A stretch of DNA of 64,000 nt. Source: a virus. The notes below the pieces were generated by a model. It searched no databases. It had not been told where the DNA came from and saw only the letters and a list, made by a program, of their open reading frames with translations. A program made the translations under genes and the position numbers. Shown here one piece after another: positions 7,083 through 18,200 of the stretch (the first letter of the stretch is position 1; every line of letters starts with the position of its first letter). The stretch is from positions 17,709-81,708 of IMG/VR virus record IMGVR_UViG_3300042324_002009; one strand, 5' to 3'.

Positions 7083-10000
7083 TTATGAAGTATGCATTCC
7101 TGGGTCAATAAAAATACTAGGTGACCATGCGGTCGGATAGAGTCCTGGCATTTTTGATTGGAACAGTAGAGTACCAGTTGAAGTTATACTTCCTCTCCAT
7201 GCAAGTTCATCTAAGAATATTGCAAATAATGGATTTTTATGAGTTAGTCTTTCCCATGGTGGAAGGTCATCTTGATTAAAAAATGGGCTTGACGCAATCC
7301 TAGCAACTTGAACTCCTGGCTTATTACCAAACGAACATGCAAGTATTGAAACTAAATATGCTAATTCTTTAACTACTGGCTCAGCAAAAGTAATAACTGG
7401 AATATATGCAGCTTTTAATAAATTAATTGCATCTAAATTTGCTAATTTAAGTTTACTTGAATTTGGTATTTTTAACTGAATTGCCATTATTGCTAATTTA
7501 ATTGGAAGAATATATGGATTGGCTGAATCAACTACGGTAAAACTTAAATCTTTTAAACTTTTAGTTAGTGATAAAATTGGGCCAACTATTGTTTTTAATG
7601 GTTCTAAAATTCCATCAATTGCAGTATTTAATAGGCCTTTAATTAATTCAACTAGGTCAGTTGAGGTAAGTAGTGCAAAATAACTAACAATATCAAGCGG
7701 TAACATTGGAATTTTTGGAAGCTTTATATTAAATCCATTAGGCAATGTTATTGAAACATATTTTGAAGATGTAGTAGTAGAAACTTTTGCAAATTCAGAA
7801 TTTCCACATGGAATCTGTCTAAGAATCTCTTTTAGCGAACTTGAGTTTGGTCCTTGATTGGCAGTTAACATATCACCAGCATCAGATAACATCCTAAGTA
7901 TTAATTCAAGTAAGTATGCAATTGCTAATTTAAGTAACGGTTTAATTACAATATCTAATGGTATTACTATTTGAATTGGAAACGGTACACCTAACGGATT
8001 TGGAGATTGTGGAACAGTTAATGCAGTTAATACTGGTAATATTATTGCTTGTGAAATTGATACAATGTCTGGTTTTTCCGGTAAAATAATTGGTGGAAGT
8101 AATCCAAGCAATGAATTAAATAAGGTGGTCACAGCAGAAATTCCAATTTCTTCAAGAGACTCTCCTAATAAACTTTTTAATACATCAATAGTTAAGCCGG
8201 ATAAAAGAGCATCAAGTAGTGCATTAAAAACTCCAAGAGCGGCAAGAACTTGTGGTGAAACTACCTCAAGTGGAGGTTGAGCCGCTGGGCAGCACGGAGC
8301 AGCTGGATCAAATAGTTTTAAATTAGGAGCAGCAACTGAAAGTGTAGTAAATGTCAAGGCTTTTTGAAGACGTTCTTTTCTTAATTTTGCAGCTTTTTTA
8401 ATCTTACCTTTCTCAACATCACTTAAGTTTGGATCAATATCTTCATCTGCTGGATTTGCATTTCCTTGTAAATAATCTAATGCTTTATTTGAATATTCTT
8501 TGATTGCTTTTTTAAATTCTCTAACGTCATCTGCTTTATTTAAGTTAAAAGATTTCTTACTCTTTAATTTAGTTGGATCAACTTGAGAGGCCATTCTTTT
8601 TATTTTTGCAATAAAATTAGTGGCGTCAATATCTGCACCTAATAAACCCTTTGCGGCTTTTTCAATAGTTGGTTGTAATCCACTAATCGCAGATGGTAAT
8701 TTTGGGTTAAGTTTAGTTGGGCTATCAGGAAAGGAAATTGTTCCTAATTTGATTTTATCAATATATTTATCAAAATCATCCAATACTCCTGAGATTTTAG
8801 AAGATAAGGTAATTGGGTCTAATGACCTTGCCGCTTTTTTAGATTCACGCTTCTTTTTTAAGTCTGATTCACCCTCGGCACCCATTACTTGGGACTCACG
8901 GTCCTTTCTGGTTTTATCCTTTAGTTTAGTAACTGCAGTTAGTTGAATTTCTCCTAATTTATTAAATTGAAGATTCATACTTCTTTTAAAATCTGCAATT
9001 TGTTTATCAAAATCATTTGACAAATCTAAATCTAGAAAGTTCATCATTTTTTCTAACTCGCCAGCGTATGATGCTATATAAGTAATTGGATCAACTTCAC
9101 CAATTGGGGTTCCGTCCCTTGTTGTAATATTAGGATTTTTGCCAAGTGCTAAAGTTGCAGCAAGTGCAGTAAGCCTAACCGCTTTTGATGCATTTCCAGA
9201 AATAGCTAATGGATTAACTAATGAACCTTTAATTAATTGCCCCTTAAATGGATTAGCTGGGTCAAGGCCTAGTGGATTTTCAGAGGCAGCAGTTTGATCA
9301 ATTTCAAATCCATATTTTATCGAAGTAGGCGTCATGTATACTAATGGAATATTGGGAGCAAGTAACATATACTTATTACCGTCTGGTGCAAAATATAGGA
9401 TATAAATGCTAGGTAATGGTATTCCAACTATTGCAATTGGCATTGTTAGGAAAGTAACAAGTGTGCCAACTGGGGTAGATAGTGTAAATAAGGTTCTCCA
9501 TTTTTGAGGTATTGGTATTAATGCAATACCTAATGGGGTTGGAATAATATTGTTAATTGGATAATATCTAAATAATGGAGCAGTTAAGTCAGGAATAGGT
9601 AAAAGGCTTACTTTATTTAATGATTTTGTAAATTCTCTCCAATAACAACTATTTGTCATATCTGGTAAACTTGCATCATTTCCGCCTAGCGTTCTAATGA
9701 ATAGTGGATCTTGTCCAAGTTTTTTCAGTGTTTCGGCTTCACAGTCTTTAGTTGGAATCGTGATTGCTGATGGCCCCTTAAAACATGCAACATCCGCAAT
9801 TCTTTTTGCTAGAACATCTGGATCCATTGAATTTTCCTTTATCTTTACCTCTAATAATCCAATTTCAGTATTACACTCTTTTATTTTTTCAAGTATTTCA
9901 GAATAGGCTTTAGTATAATAGGCTAATTTTTCTGGTAAAACTGAATCAACTGGACTGTATTTAAAATTTCCATTTGAATAAATGCTGGAAGTTTGAGCTC

Positions 10001-11447
10001 TATACGAAGTAGGCCTAGCTAATTTAAGCTGAACATCAGTAGTTCTTCTAAAAAAATCCGCAACTTCTCTTTTTGCAATAACTTTTAATTGATCAACTGT
10101 TGGTTTTATTTGATTTGGGAAAACCTTTTCAATTTCTGTCTTCTTTTTTATTTCAAGGGTTGAGTTTAGTTTTTCATAAAATTTTTCATAGGCCGCTTGG
10201 CTTTTAATATAAAATTGAGTATCTCCTTCCTTTATTGAAACAGGTGCATTTTCAATTCCTTTAAAAATTGGGTCAATTTTATTTGGATCAACTGAAAGAC
10301 CCCTTTCTGCTAATGTATAAAAATATTGAATTGGATTTGCAAATTTACGATATAGTCCAGGATAACCGTTTGATACTTTATTATATAGTGCTCCAGGAAT
10401 ATAGTCATAATTTGAAAATGGATTGGAATTTACAGAATCAATTGGGATACTTGAACAAAATGTTGCAAGAGTATTGTTAAATGGTTTATTAGTTAAATGC
10501 GTATTTTCTTTAACTGGAATATATCGATCAATTGATTCAGAACTGCCATCTTGTTTTATTTGCGGTACATTTATCGTAGTTATATCTAAATCAATTAATC
10601 TAACTCCAAAGGCTGCTGTAAATGCAGGAATATTAATACTAGCAGTAATTTGATCATTATCAAAATATGGAATAAATTGGCCGCTTATTTTTTTACATAA
10701 AGAACTGAGGGTTTGAGAAGTAGTCGATGCAGATCCAAGTGGAGGTAGTGAGCTAATTTTTTCGGATAGAGCATTGGTTGCTCCTTGTTTAGCAACACTT
10801 TGATTTTCTTCTGCAACAATTCTATTTTTACGAGCTTCATAATATAGTTTATAAGCTGAACCACTTATTAGAATATTATAGGCGTCTTCTGAAATAAGAT
10901 ATGTTAATATCTTATTCGAATCATATGTTGTAAATGTTTTAAAGGTTGAGTCACTTAAATTACGAATTATACTAAATGCATAATAATAATTACCATAATT
11001 GTTATAGTTATTAATATACTCATTCCAAATTTGATTTTCAATAGCTAGTGTTCGGGTATATTCATCAGTCCAATATAAGAATTGGGAAGTTAATGGTTCA
11101 ACGTTAGATATTGTAGAATTAAAAAAGTCTAGTCGTTCTTTGTAATACTCTGAAATAACTGTATAATGGTCAAGTGCTTCTTGTACTCGACCTTTAACTA
11201 CGGCAATTTCAATAGTAGTTGCCTGCTTTGCCATTTGATTAATTAAAATAGCCTTCACGTCTTCAACTCCTTGGTTAATACAATTGCCATTATCTGCTGG
11301 CATTGGAATTTTAACCTCTTTTGCAACTGGGGCAACTGGTTCAGGTAAACAGGCTTTTACATTAGCTAGGTCAGCATCAGTAAAAACAGGCGATGCAAGC
11401 TTTCCGCACTTAATATCATTAATTAGGCTTTTAAATGTGACGTTCAA
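7083..11447 (-). CDS. Very large protein of unknown function, likely virion-associated
   Basis: A 1454-residue protein of unrecognised family. Residues 1-330 look helical and Tyr/Asn-rich. The region 500-900 is mixed, and around 640-720 there are Pro-rich hydrophobic segments (LGIALIPIPQKW; IAIVGIPLPSIYILYFAP). The C-terminal third has repeated long hydrophobic helices with Pro (FPIQIVIPLDIVIKPLLKLA, then IAYLLELILRML). A Lys-rich, helical and probably coiled stretch lies near 830-960. No signal peptide or catalytic motif is apparent. Its size is like the plus-strand structural proteins, but its amphipathic Leu/Ile/Pro-rich composition is not, and a membrane-contacting or ejected tail component is one possibility. 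It lies between groEL and the S1-like gene, with only 53 bases to the latter. Confidence 0.7.
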   Translation of the reverse strand: MNVTFKSLINDIKCGKLASPVFTDADLANVKACLPEPVAPVAKEVKIPMPADNGNCINQGVEDVKAILINQMAKQATTIEIAVVKGRVQEALDHYTVISEYYKERLDFFNSTISNVEPLTSQFLYWTDEYTRTLAIENQIWNEYINNYNNYGNYYYAFSIIRNLSDSTFKTFTTYDSNKILTYLISEDAYNILISGSAYKLYYEARKNRIVAEENQSVAKQGATNALSEKISSLPPLGSASTTSQTLSSLCKKISGQFIPYFDNDQITASINIPAFTAAFGVRLIDLDITTINVPQIKQDGSSESIDRYIPVKENTHLTNKPFNNTLATFCSSIPIDSVNSNPFSNYDYIPGALYNKVSNGYPGLYRKFANPIQYFYTLAERGLSVDPNKIDPIFKGIENAPVSIKEGDTQFYIKSQAAYEKFYEKLNSTLEIKKKTEIEKVFPNQIKPTVDQLKVIAKREVADFFRRTTDVQLKLARPTSYRAQTSSIYSNGNFKYSPVDSVLPEKLAYYTKAYSEILEKIKECNTEIGLLEVKIKENSMDPDVLAKRIADVACFKGPSAITIPTKDCEAETLKKLGQDPLFIRTLGGNDASLPDMTNSCYWREFTKSLNKVSLLPIPDLTAPLFRYYPINNIIPTPLGIALIPIPQKWRTLFTLSTPVGTLVTFLTMPIAIVGIPLPSIYILYFAPDGNKYMLLAPNIPLVYMTPTSIKYGFEIDQTAASENPLGLDPANPFKGQLIKGSLVNPLAISGNASKAVRLTALAATLALGKNPNITTRDGTPIGEVDPITYIASYAGELEKMMNFLDLDLSNDFDKQIADFKRSMNLQFNKLGEIQLTAVTKLKDKTRKDRESQVMGAEGESDLKKKRESKKAARSLDPITLSSKISGVLDDFDKYIDKIKLGTISFPDSPTKLNPKLPSAISGLQPTIEKAAKGLLGADIDATNFIAKIKRMASQVDPTKLKSKKSFNLNKADDVREFKKAIKEYSNKALDYLQGNANPADEDIDPNLSDVEKGKIKKAAKLRKERLQKALTFTTLSVAAPNLKLFDPAAPCCPAAQPPLEVVSPQVLAALGVFNALLDALLSGLTIDVLKSLLGESLEEIGISAVTTLFNSLLGLLPPIILPEKPDIVSISQAIILPVLTALTVPQSPNPLGVPFPIQIVIPLDIVIKPLLKLAIAYLLELILRMLSDAGDMLTANQGPNSSSLKEILRQIPCGNSEFAKVSTTTSSKYVSITLPNGFNIKLPKIPMLPLDIVSYFALLTSTDLVELIKGLLNTAIDGILEPLKTIVGPILSLTKSLKDLSFTVVDSANPYILPIKLAIMAIQLKIPNSSKLKLANLDAINLLKAAYIPVITFAEPVVKELAYLVSILACSFGNKPGVQVARIASSPFFNQDDLPPWERLTHKNPLFAIFLDELAWRGSITSTGTLLFQSKMPGLYPTAWSPSIFIDPGMHTS

Positions 11448-11493
11448 TGAATTAGGTTCTTTATTTTATCTATCATTCTCTCTAAATAGAACA

Positions 11494-11521
11494 GCGCTTG
11501 TGAGGGTTACTCAACAAGCGC
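11494..11521 (-). terminator. Stem-loop after groEL, possible terminator
   Basis: A GC-rich inverted repeat pairs 11494-11504 (GCGCTTGTGAG) with 11510-11521 (CTCAACAAGCGC), with one bulged base and a 5-base loop. It lies about 27 bases past the groEL stop. No clear T run follows on the minus strand, so it may be a processing or stability hairpin rather than an intrinsic terminator. Confidence 0.55.
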
Positions 11522-11547
11522 CGATCTGTAATTGTAATTTAAAATTA

Positions 11548-13128
11548 TTAGATAGGTAGTTTGTCTTGTGGAATTTGTACCATTAGGCAATCAGTTGTGA
11601 TTAATAAGCCGGCAATTGAAACTGCATTTTCTAGAGCAGTACGAGTAACTTTAACTGGGTCAATAATTCCAGCCTCAAACATATCTACATACTCTTCAGT
11701 TTTTGCATTGTAACCAGGAGCTCCATTTTTAATTTTGTCCCAAACAATATCCGGATTAACTCCAGCATTTTCAAGGATTGTTTTAAATGGTTGAGCACAG
11801 GCTTTTTTAATTATTTCAATTCCCAATTCAATATCGCGGTTAGGCGAATGAATTGTAATTTGATCAATTGCTTTAAGTAGGGCAAGACCTCCACCTACAA
11901 CAATACCTTCTGCGATTGCAGAACGAGTTGCTCCAAGCGCATCATCAATACGGTCAGATTTTTCGCGAGCTTCAATTTCAGAAGTAGCTCCAATTTTAAT
12001 AATTGCAACACCGCCTTCAAATTTAGAAAGACGTTCTTTTAGTAAAATCTTTGGCGATTCACTTTCGCAAGCTTCAATTTGCTGTTTTAAATCAGTAGTT
12101 AATATTGCAATTGCTGCTGCGTCTCCATGACCTCCAATAATTGTGGTTGTATCAGACGTAATTGTTACTTTATCGCAACTTCCAACGTAATTGGCAGCAA
12201 TACTTTCTTTAAGAGTAACTCCATCCATTTCAGAAACAAGAGTTCCACCAGTTAAGGTTGCAATATCCTGTAATTTAGCACGGCGATTTTCTCCAAAACC
12301 TGGAGCTCTAACTGCAGCTACTCGTAGGGTACCCTGTAATTTATTAACCAACATTGTATTTAGGGCTTCTCCATCAACGCTATCACTAATAATAAGTAGT
12401 GGACGGCGCTGTTTATTTGAGAATTCCAAATATTGAATTAAGTCTGCAAGATTTGAAATTTTACCATCGTACAATAAGATAATGGGTTTTTCAAATTCAA
12501 CTGTATTCTTCTCTTGGTTATTTATGAAATATGGAGATAAGTAGCCATTTCCAAATAACATACCTTCAACGATTTCAACAAAGGTTTCGCCAGTTTTACT
12601 TTCGCCTGCTGTAATAATCCCGTCAAATCCAACTACTTTCATTGCATCTGCAATAATTTCGCCAATTTCCTCGTCATTATTTGCTGAAATAGTTGCTACC
12701 TGTTTGATTTTTTCAAAATCTTCAACTGGTATACTTTGAGATTTTAGGTTCTCAATAATTGCTTTCATACCGATTTCAATACCTTTCTTAAGGTCCATTG
12801 GATGAGCGCCGATTTCTACAAGTCGATTACCTTCAGTAAAGATTGCATGGGCCAGGACAGTTGCAGTAGTTGTACCATCACCTGCTTCTAGCGCAACTTT
12901 GTTTGCAACTTGCTTTACCATTTGGGCTCCAACATCTTCCATATAATTTTCGAGTTGAACTTCACGAGCAACGGTTACTCCGTCTTTTGTTATTGCAACG
13001 CCATTGTCACGAGCAATAACTACATTACGGCCGCGTGGCCCTAACGTAACTTTTACAGCATCTGCTAATGCATTAATACCGGCTGCTAAATGCTGTCTAG
13101 CTTCTGCTTTAAATTTAGTTTGTTTCAC
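11548..13128 (-). CDS. groEL: GroEL-type chaperonin (HSP60)
   Basis: A 526-residue group I chaperonin that folds proteins in an ATP-driven double-ring cage. Diagnostic segments are [16 protein letters not shown] and TKDGVTVA near residues 28-53, [11 protein letters not shown] near 85-95 (ATP-binding Asp and Thr), the apical segment with [34 protein letters not shown] with the hydrolysis-linked Asp, and VVGGGLALL. All nucleotide-contacting residues I can check are present. The Gly-Gly-Met tail of cellular GroEL is absent; the protein ends IPQDKLPI. No groES lies in the window, so it may use host GroES or a phage cochaperonin encoded elsewhere. Phage GroELs are known in some large phages and may help fold oversized virion proteins. 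It lies 16 bases downstream of the exonuclease gene, probably in one operon. Confidence 0.95.
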   Translation of the reverse strand: MKQTKFKAEARQHLAAGINALADAVKVTLGPRGRNVVIARDNGVAITKDGVTVAREVQLENYMEDVGAQMVKQVANKVALEAGDGTTTATVLAHAIFTEGNRLVEIGAHPMDLKKGIEIGMKAIIENLKSQSIPVEDFEKIKQVATISANNDEEIGEIIADAMKVVGFDGIITAGESKTGETFVEIVEGMLFGNGYLSPYFINNQEKNTVEFEKPIILLYDGKISNLADLIQYLEFSNKQRRPLLIISDSVDGEALNTMLVNKLQGTLRVAAVRAPGFGENRRAKLQDIATLTGGTLVSEMDGVTLKESIAANYVGSCDKVTITSDTTTIIGGHGDAAAIAILTTDLKQQIEACESESPKILLKERLSKFEGGVAIIKIGATSEIEAREKSDRIDDALGATRSAIAEGIVVGGGLALLKAIDQITIHSPNRDIELGIEIIKKACAQPFKTILENAGVNPDIVWDKIKNGAPGYNAKTEEYVDMFEAGIIDPVKVTRTALENAVSIAGLLITTDCLMVQIPQDKLPI

Positions 13129-13144
13129 TTGTTATTTGATTATT

Positions 13145-13888
13145 TTACTTTATTATTATATCCGATTTTTCAATTTGGTTTAGGTTAGAAAGCTTTAATG
13201 CCACTTGAATTAGCGTAATAACGTCTTTTTGGCAGTATTCTTTAATTCCTTCAACATTTCCGGCCCAATAATTCTCATGCACTTGATCGCCTTTCATTGC
13301 ATCTTTGGGGGAATCTATTCCAAGAACAGTCGCTAACAGATCAAGAGATGTGAAACCTTCTTGCCATGCACCAAATGACCAAAGTTCTGAAGTATCAATA
13401 ATTGAAGTTTCCCAAGGTTTTTTATCCCATACTTGAAGAGGGGTCGCTGGCTCGATATTGAGAATAAATGCACGTTTACATAGGAATGGAACATCAAATC
13501 TTTTAACATTATGACCAGCAATCTTTACGCCGGTTTTTGAAAGAGCTGACATTAGTTTAAATGACTGACGTAAGATTTCAGCTTCGTCATCTCCGGAATA
13601 GGAAACAATTTGAGCAGTTGGCGCGCCATCTACAAATTTCATTTTGCCGAATGAAACACAAACAACTCTACCAAATTCAGCATGTAGAGCTGATTTCATT
13701 TGAAAAAGTTCTTCATCTGACTTGTCTTTATTATCTGGGTATTTAGCCCCTAACTGATTTTTAAGGATTTCTGCTTTAGCTGACCATAATTCTTGCATTT
13801 TAGGTGAAAGAGAATCAGCATGATTGACAGTACCGGCTGTTTCTATATCAAAAAACAGCATTTTTTCTAATTGATGTGGATCGAACAT
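13145..13888 (-). CDS. PolB-like DEDD 3'-5' exonuclease
   Basis: A 247-residue DnaQ-superfamily exonuclease. Exo I is LFFDIETAG (D14, E16). [12 protein letters not shown] follows near residue 70, Exo II is [14 protein letters not shown] near 125-138, and Exo III contains [10 protein letters not shown] near 218-227. The DIET start, the spacer with a Trp-containing helix (LWSAKAEIL) and the AEFGR.VC.S strand are typical of the predicted PolB-like 3'-5' exonuclease family (PF10108), which is frequent in Bacteroidota. No polymerase domain is attached, so it is a stand-alone nuclease for proofreading, repair or DNA turnover. It is the first gene of the minus-strand unit that continues into groEL and faces the divergent spacer. 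Confidence 0.87.
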   Translation of the reverse strand: MFDPHQLEKMLFFDIETAGTVNHADSLSPKMQELWSAKAEILKNQLGAKYPDNKDKSDEELFQMKSALHAEFGRVVCVSFGKMKFVDGAPTAQIVSYSGDDEAEILRQSFKLMSALSKTGVKIAGHNVKRFDVPFLCKRAFILNIEPATPLQVWDKKPWETSIIDTSELWSFGAWQEGFTSLDLLATVLGIDSPKDAMKGDQVHENYWAGNVEGIKEYCQKDVITLIQVALKLSNLNQIEKSDIIIK

Positions 13889-14127
13889 GACTTTAGTGTT
13901 ATAAGTTAGGGTAATTATACTAATAAAGATAAAAAGTAGCCTTTAATTAGAAGCTAAGGGCTAAAGTTTACTTAATTCTTTATATTAATAAAATAAGTAG
14001 ACTAAGTATCAGAGTATCTGTTGCTACACCCACCCAACACCCTTATTCTACAGTACATTTTACAAAGGTTTTAAAGAAAACTAAAAAATAGTTCTTAGTA
14101 GAATATTTAAAATGATTAATATGAACC
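13889..14127. promoter_or_regulatory. Divergent intergenic spacer between minus- and plus-strand gene blocks
   Basis: These 239 A/T-rich bases separate the exonuclease/groEL unit from the resolvase/sigma-factor unit and must hold promoters for both. No [T/A/G]ATAAATA late box is present, so the flanking genes are probably not driven by the late sigma factor. A hairpin (13937-13963) and a C-rich patch (CACCCACCCAACACCC near 14027-14042) stand out. I could not assign a -10/-35 pair with confidence. Confidence 0.5.
13937..13963. other. Hairpin in the divergent spacer
   Basis: A 9-base stem pairs TAGCCTTTA (13937-13945) with TAAGGGCTA (13955-13963; one T-G pair) around a 9-base loop. An A run precedes it, so read on the minus strand it looks like a terminator, but no minus-strand gene lies upstream to be ended. 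It could be a 5'-leader structure or a protein-binding site. Confidence 0.45.
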
Positions 14128-14793
14128 TTGGTAGTAATAGGTATAGACTTTTCAATACAGTTTCCAGCTGTCTGCATTTGCAAAGACTTTAAAAGTCTGC
14201 ACTGGATTGCGTGCGTTAATACTAATACTACTAAAGCCCATCGAAAATTACTTGAAGATACTCAACTTCAATTTCCTGGTCTGGAATTTATATTTTTACC
14301 CCCAAAGAACTTTAAATACGATACTTACTCTGGTGTAGAACGTGCTAAATTAGCAAACTATTCACTATTAGTTGATACCCTAATAAATCGAGTAAAAGAA
14401 GTTATTAAACCTGAACCAGATCGAATCATTTCAATCGAAGGTATTGCGTATGGAGCTCAAGGTAATGCCCTATTAGATATAGCTCAGTCAACTGGTATGC
14501 TTAGAAAAAAGGTACTAGATGACTTATTAAATAATAAGCAAGAAAGTCTTTTCATATTTTCACCAGGCGAACTTAAAAATGCAATTGGCGCAAAGGGTAA
14601 TGCTGGTAAAATTGATGTTTACAAACAGTTTATGGAAACCCCACTTCTTGCAAAAGACAGTAGTTTACACAAAGTTTTAATTCAATATAATGATCAAATT
14701 ATTAAAAAAGACGTAGTAGGTTCGCCATTTATGGACATGATTGATTCATATTTAGCCGTTCTTAAGATCTACACATCACTAAAAGAATCCTAA
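14128..14793 (+). CDS. RuvC-like Holliday-junction resolvase
   Basis: A 221-residue RNase H-fold nuclease. Catalytic acidic residues fit the RuvC pattern: GIDFS (D7), ISIEGIAYG (E104), and FMDMIDSYL near the end (D203 and D206). SPGELKNAIGAKGNAGKIDV (145-164) matches the RuvC segment P..vK..vtG.G.A.K..v. Such enzymes cut branched recombination intermediates, which T4-like phages must resolve before packaging; T4 itself uses the unrelated endonuclease VII. The start is unusual: an in-frame TGA lies at 14122-14124, only one codon before the TTG at 14128, and no ATG precedes the conserved GIDFS, so TTG is the probable start. The next gene begins 4 bases after the stop. Confidence 0.85.
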   Translation: MVVIGIDFSIQFPAVCICKDFKSLHWIACVNTNTTKAHRKLLEDTQLQFPGLEFIFLPPKNFKYDTYSGVERAKLANYSLLVDTLINRVKEVIKPEPDRIISIEGIAYGAQGNALLDIAQSTGMLRKKVLDDLLNNKQESLFIFSPGELKNAIGAKGNAGKIDVYKQFMETPLLAKDSSLHKVLIQYNDQIIKKDVVGSPFMDMIDSYLAVLKIYTSLKES

Positions 14794-14797
14794 TCAA

Positions 14798-15217
14798 ATG
14801 GCAAAGGCTAAAGAAAGTAAGTATTACATTAACAACCGAGATTTCACTAATGAAATTATCCGGTGCAAGCATGGAATGCTTAATGAAGTGACCGGGTATC
14901 AGCACACAGCTGGAGAATTATCCCCTATTGCAATTAACTATTTTATAATTCTAGCAAATAGAGCAATTTTAAAATTAAGGTTTAGTAATCCGCTAGACAA
15001 AGAAGACTGTATCCAGTCAGCTCTATTAGATCTACTTAGGTACTGGAGAAACTTTAATGAAGAAAAATCAAACAATGCATTTGCCTATTTTACACAAATT
15101 GCAAAGAATGGATATGCAAAAGAATACAAGAAGATTTATAAACATATAGGCAAAGGCGAAAAAGTTGAATTTGTATCATTAAGCCATTCTGGCGAAAGTG
15201 AGATCTATACAATATAA
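14798..15217 (+). CDS. T4 gp55-like late-transcription sigma factor
   Basis: A 139-residue protein aligning by eye with T4 gp55 (185 residues). The N-terminus YYINNRDFTNEII corresponds to YNYVNNKELLQAII. The core DKEDCIQSALLDLLRYWRNF followed by EEKSNNAFAYFTQIAKNGYA matches the gp55 sigma region 2 segment GL.[22 protein letters not shown]. gp55 directs host RNA polymerase to TATAAATA late promoters, with gp33 and the sliding clamp as partners. The C-terminal region of T4 gp55 that carries the clamp-binding tail is shorter or absent here; the protein ends SGESEIYTI. It is co-transcribed with the resolvase and lies just before the virion gene block, whose units start with late-box-like sequences, which agrees well with its role. 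Confidence 0.87.
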   Translation: MAKAKESKYYINNRDFTNEIIRCKHGMLNEVTGYQHTAGELSPIAINYFIILANRAILKLRFSNPLDKEDCIQSALLDLLRYWRNFNEEKSNNAFAYFTQIAKNGYAKEYKKIYKHIGKGEKVEFVSLSHSGESEIYTI

Positions 15218-15265
15218 ACCAATATGTTACCAGCAATTTATAAATCCACTAGTACTAATACCCTT

Positions 15266-15273
15266 AATAAATA
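15266..15273 (+). promoter_or_regulatory. Late-promoter-like box AATAAATA
   Basis: AATAAATA lies 25 bases before the ATG of the 1112-residue virion gene, within an 81-base spacer. A weaker relative (TATAAATC) lies at 15239-15246. Confidence 0.6.
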
Positions 15274-15298
15274 AAGGTAAAGAGCTAGGTAATAACTC

Positions 15299-18200
15299 AT
15301 GGACATTAATAATTTAGTATTTTTTGATAAAAACGGTGAATCTTATAACTTTTCACAAAACGCCGATACTGGTGCTTGGGAAGGCTCTGACTATTTTTTA
15401 CCAATATCAACTGCACTATATGATGTTTCAAACCTGTTTATTCTTGAAAAAGTTGGAGATACTTATAAATTTCCAGTTTTAGAACCAGGTTCCAAATTAA
15501 CAGTTACTTGGCAAACTGCTGAATCCTCAGATAATTTTTTCTTATTTACAATTGCAAAAGAGGATCCACACACAGACTCACCAACCTACATAGAAAGACA
15601 AACTCGACTTGATATAACATATGATGATCTTTCGCCAGACGGATTTGTTGATCTGGATCTAGCGTATCCTTTACAGTTAAATGTAGGATTTTGTCCATCT
15701 GAGGAGGTTAGTTATAATCGAATCTTAAATATTCACTATGAAATTGGTTCAAGTAAGACATTAATTGCCTCTATTTACTTTTATGGTGAAGGCGAAGATG
15801 AAGATGAACGTTTTAGAATTTGGTTAGCCAATTTCGGAATCAAATTTAATAGAGAAGATGCTCTTTTACTAAAAGATTATGACCTAAAAGAAGGTTTACC
15901 TGATTGGACCCAAATCAACCAAGCCAGAAAGCAACTATTAGTAAACCGTGATCAAATTTATCCATACGTTGGTACGTATAAAGGACTTATTAATATTATT
16001 AATATTTTAGGCTACCGTGATGTACTTAGAGTAAAGGAATATTGGCAAGATCAAGATACAAAGTCTGGCTATTATGGAAAATATGCAATGGTTGATGTTA
16101 CTGACCTACTTACAGTTGGTTCAATTGACTCGTTAGACCTAGTTGACTTAAATGGCCAAATTAAAAAAGGTGGCAAGTTTAAAAAGACTGAATTTCTTGC
16201 ACTAGTTTACGAATTTTCAGTTGCTAGTGATGTTTATGATGATGATGGAGTTCCAGAAGTTGAATTTACCACTGATTTTACAGTAGATGAAATATTTTAT
16301 AAATTAAATCGACTTTCAACTAAATTAAAAACTGAAATTCTACCAATAAATGTTGTAATTAAGGACGTTATTGGAGAATTCATATATTTTAGTAAATTTA
16401 ATATTAGAAGTTGGTCAGATTCTGCATCAATTACTGAATTACAAATAAATGATGACTATAATACTGTAATTAATCATCCATCCTCTAAATCTCAATTACT
16501 ATTAATTAGAGATATTAAACCACTGTATCCTAAACTTAACGGAACCTCAGAATTTCCTGAAATTACATTTAATCAGACTGCAATTGTGCCATACGAAAAT
16601 AGGCAAAAATACACAATCTCAGAAATGCCAGATTTTATTACGGCAATTGCTGATTATTATGATGATATAAACCGATATGATTTTGAATTACACGGACAAA
16701 CTAATCCAACCGTAACTGGCGATGATATTGATGGAAAAGTAGGTTGCCCAATTACACTTGAAGCATATATTCCAGATTTTATGTTATCTGATCTAGATGG
16801 CTCTAAATTTGGCGATTTTACAGATGGTCATTTTACAATAGGCAATATCAGATACCGTAACGGTTATGAACTTGAATGGAATATTACTGGTCCTCAAGGC
16901 TATGTATTTAATTGGAGAAGTGCACTTGCAAATATAGTTAAAATTCCTCATATTTTACCGTATATTGGAGACTACTTAATTCAATCAACTGTTTATGATT
17001 TACAAGGAGGTCAAAATGTTAGTTATTTGCATGCAACGGTACTTAAGGAAGAGCCAATAATTGAAGTATTTATGAAGGTTCAAGATAAACCAAAATACCA
17101 AATTAAGGACTTATATAATATAACAATTGGCGACCTTGGAGATAGTCCACTCTATTTACCATTTGCAAATGTAGTTCAAGGAAATACGTTTAATTCAGGA
17201 TTATCTCAACACTATTTAGATTGGAATACCTATTCAAATAATTTTGGAGTAGGTAATCCACAAACTGAGTCTGAGATATTTACACCTGGCATTGGATTTG
17301 AATTAGTTACAAATTCTGCAAATTCGGCTAAATTACAATATGGAACCGGCTCAAGTCAAGAAGGCCAACCCACTCTTGGAGATTATCAAAATGCAACGCT
17401 TCAAGACCTAATTCTAAATAGACTATCTGATTTTTCATATACAGCTGACCGATTAAACGGATTTATAATTAAATTAAACACTGAATATCCAAGCCATACG
17501 TTAACTCATATCAATTTCTATTCAGATGATACGCTAGGAGCATATGCACTGGGTTCATATACTGATGCTGATGATTTAGCTGATCAGTTAAACACAGAGG
17601 CAGACGACTTAAATATTCAAGAATATAGATATGTTGCGGTAAACGAAAATATTCATGCTCATGCAAAGAGACAAGATAGGACTCTACACCGAGTTTTGGC
17701 CTTAACTTATCAAGGATCTCCTAGATTTACTGAACATGTATATACATTTAGTTATCCTAGATTAGTATATTCACCTACTTTAGTTAGTACCTTAAATTCA
17801 CAACTTTCTCAAATTGCCAAAGAAATAGATGAGGATTTATTATTTTTAAGTGTACCGTTTGACGATTGTTTGAGAAAGACTGGCGAAACATCTTATTCAA
17901 CTCGATCCTTTACTATCCCAAGCTCATTTCCTACGTCTGCAACATTTCCGCTAACTCGTCCTCAGGAATTTATAGTCGGTAAAAAAGTCAGAGCCTCAAG
18001 TATTTCAAGGCCTGCGGATTGGGCTGAAGGTATTGTTACTCAACCTTCTGATATAAATTCAATTTTTATAACCTTTTCTAATAGTTCATTAACTGGAACT
18101 CCTGTATCTGACTGGAAATTTGAGTATGTTGAAAGTATTGCTAATTTAACCCCAACCGAAGCAGTTGCTGGTACACCAGCCTATTGGATCAATAATCAAT

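Noticed and set aside
13889-14127. Phage replication origin in the divergent spacer
   Set aside because: A hairpin and AT-richness alone are not enough; no iterons or clustered initiator sites were seen.
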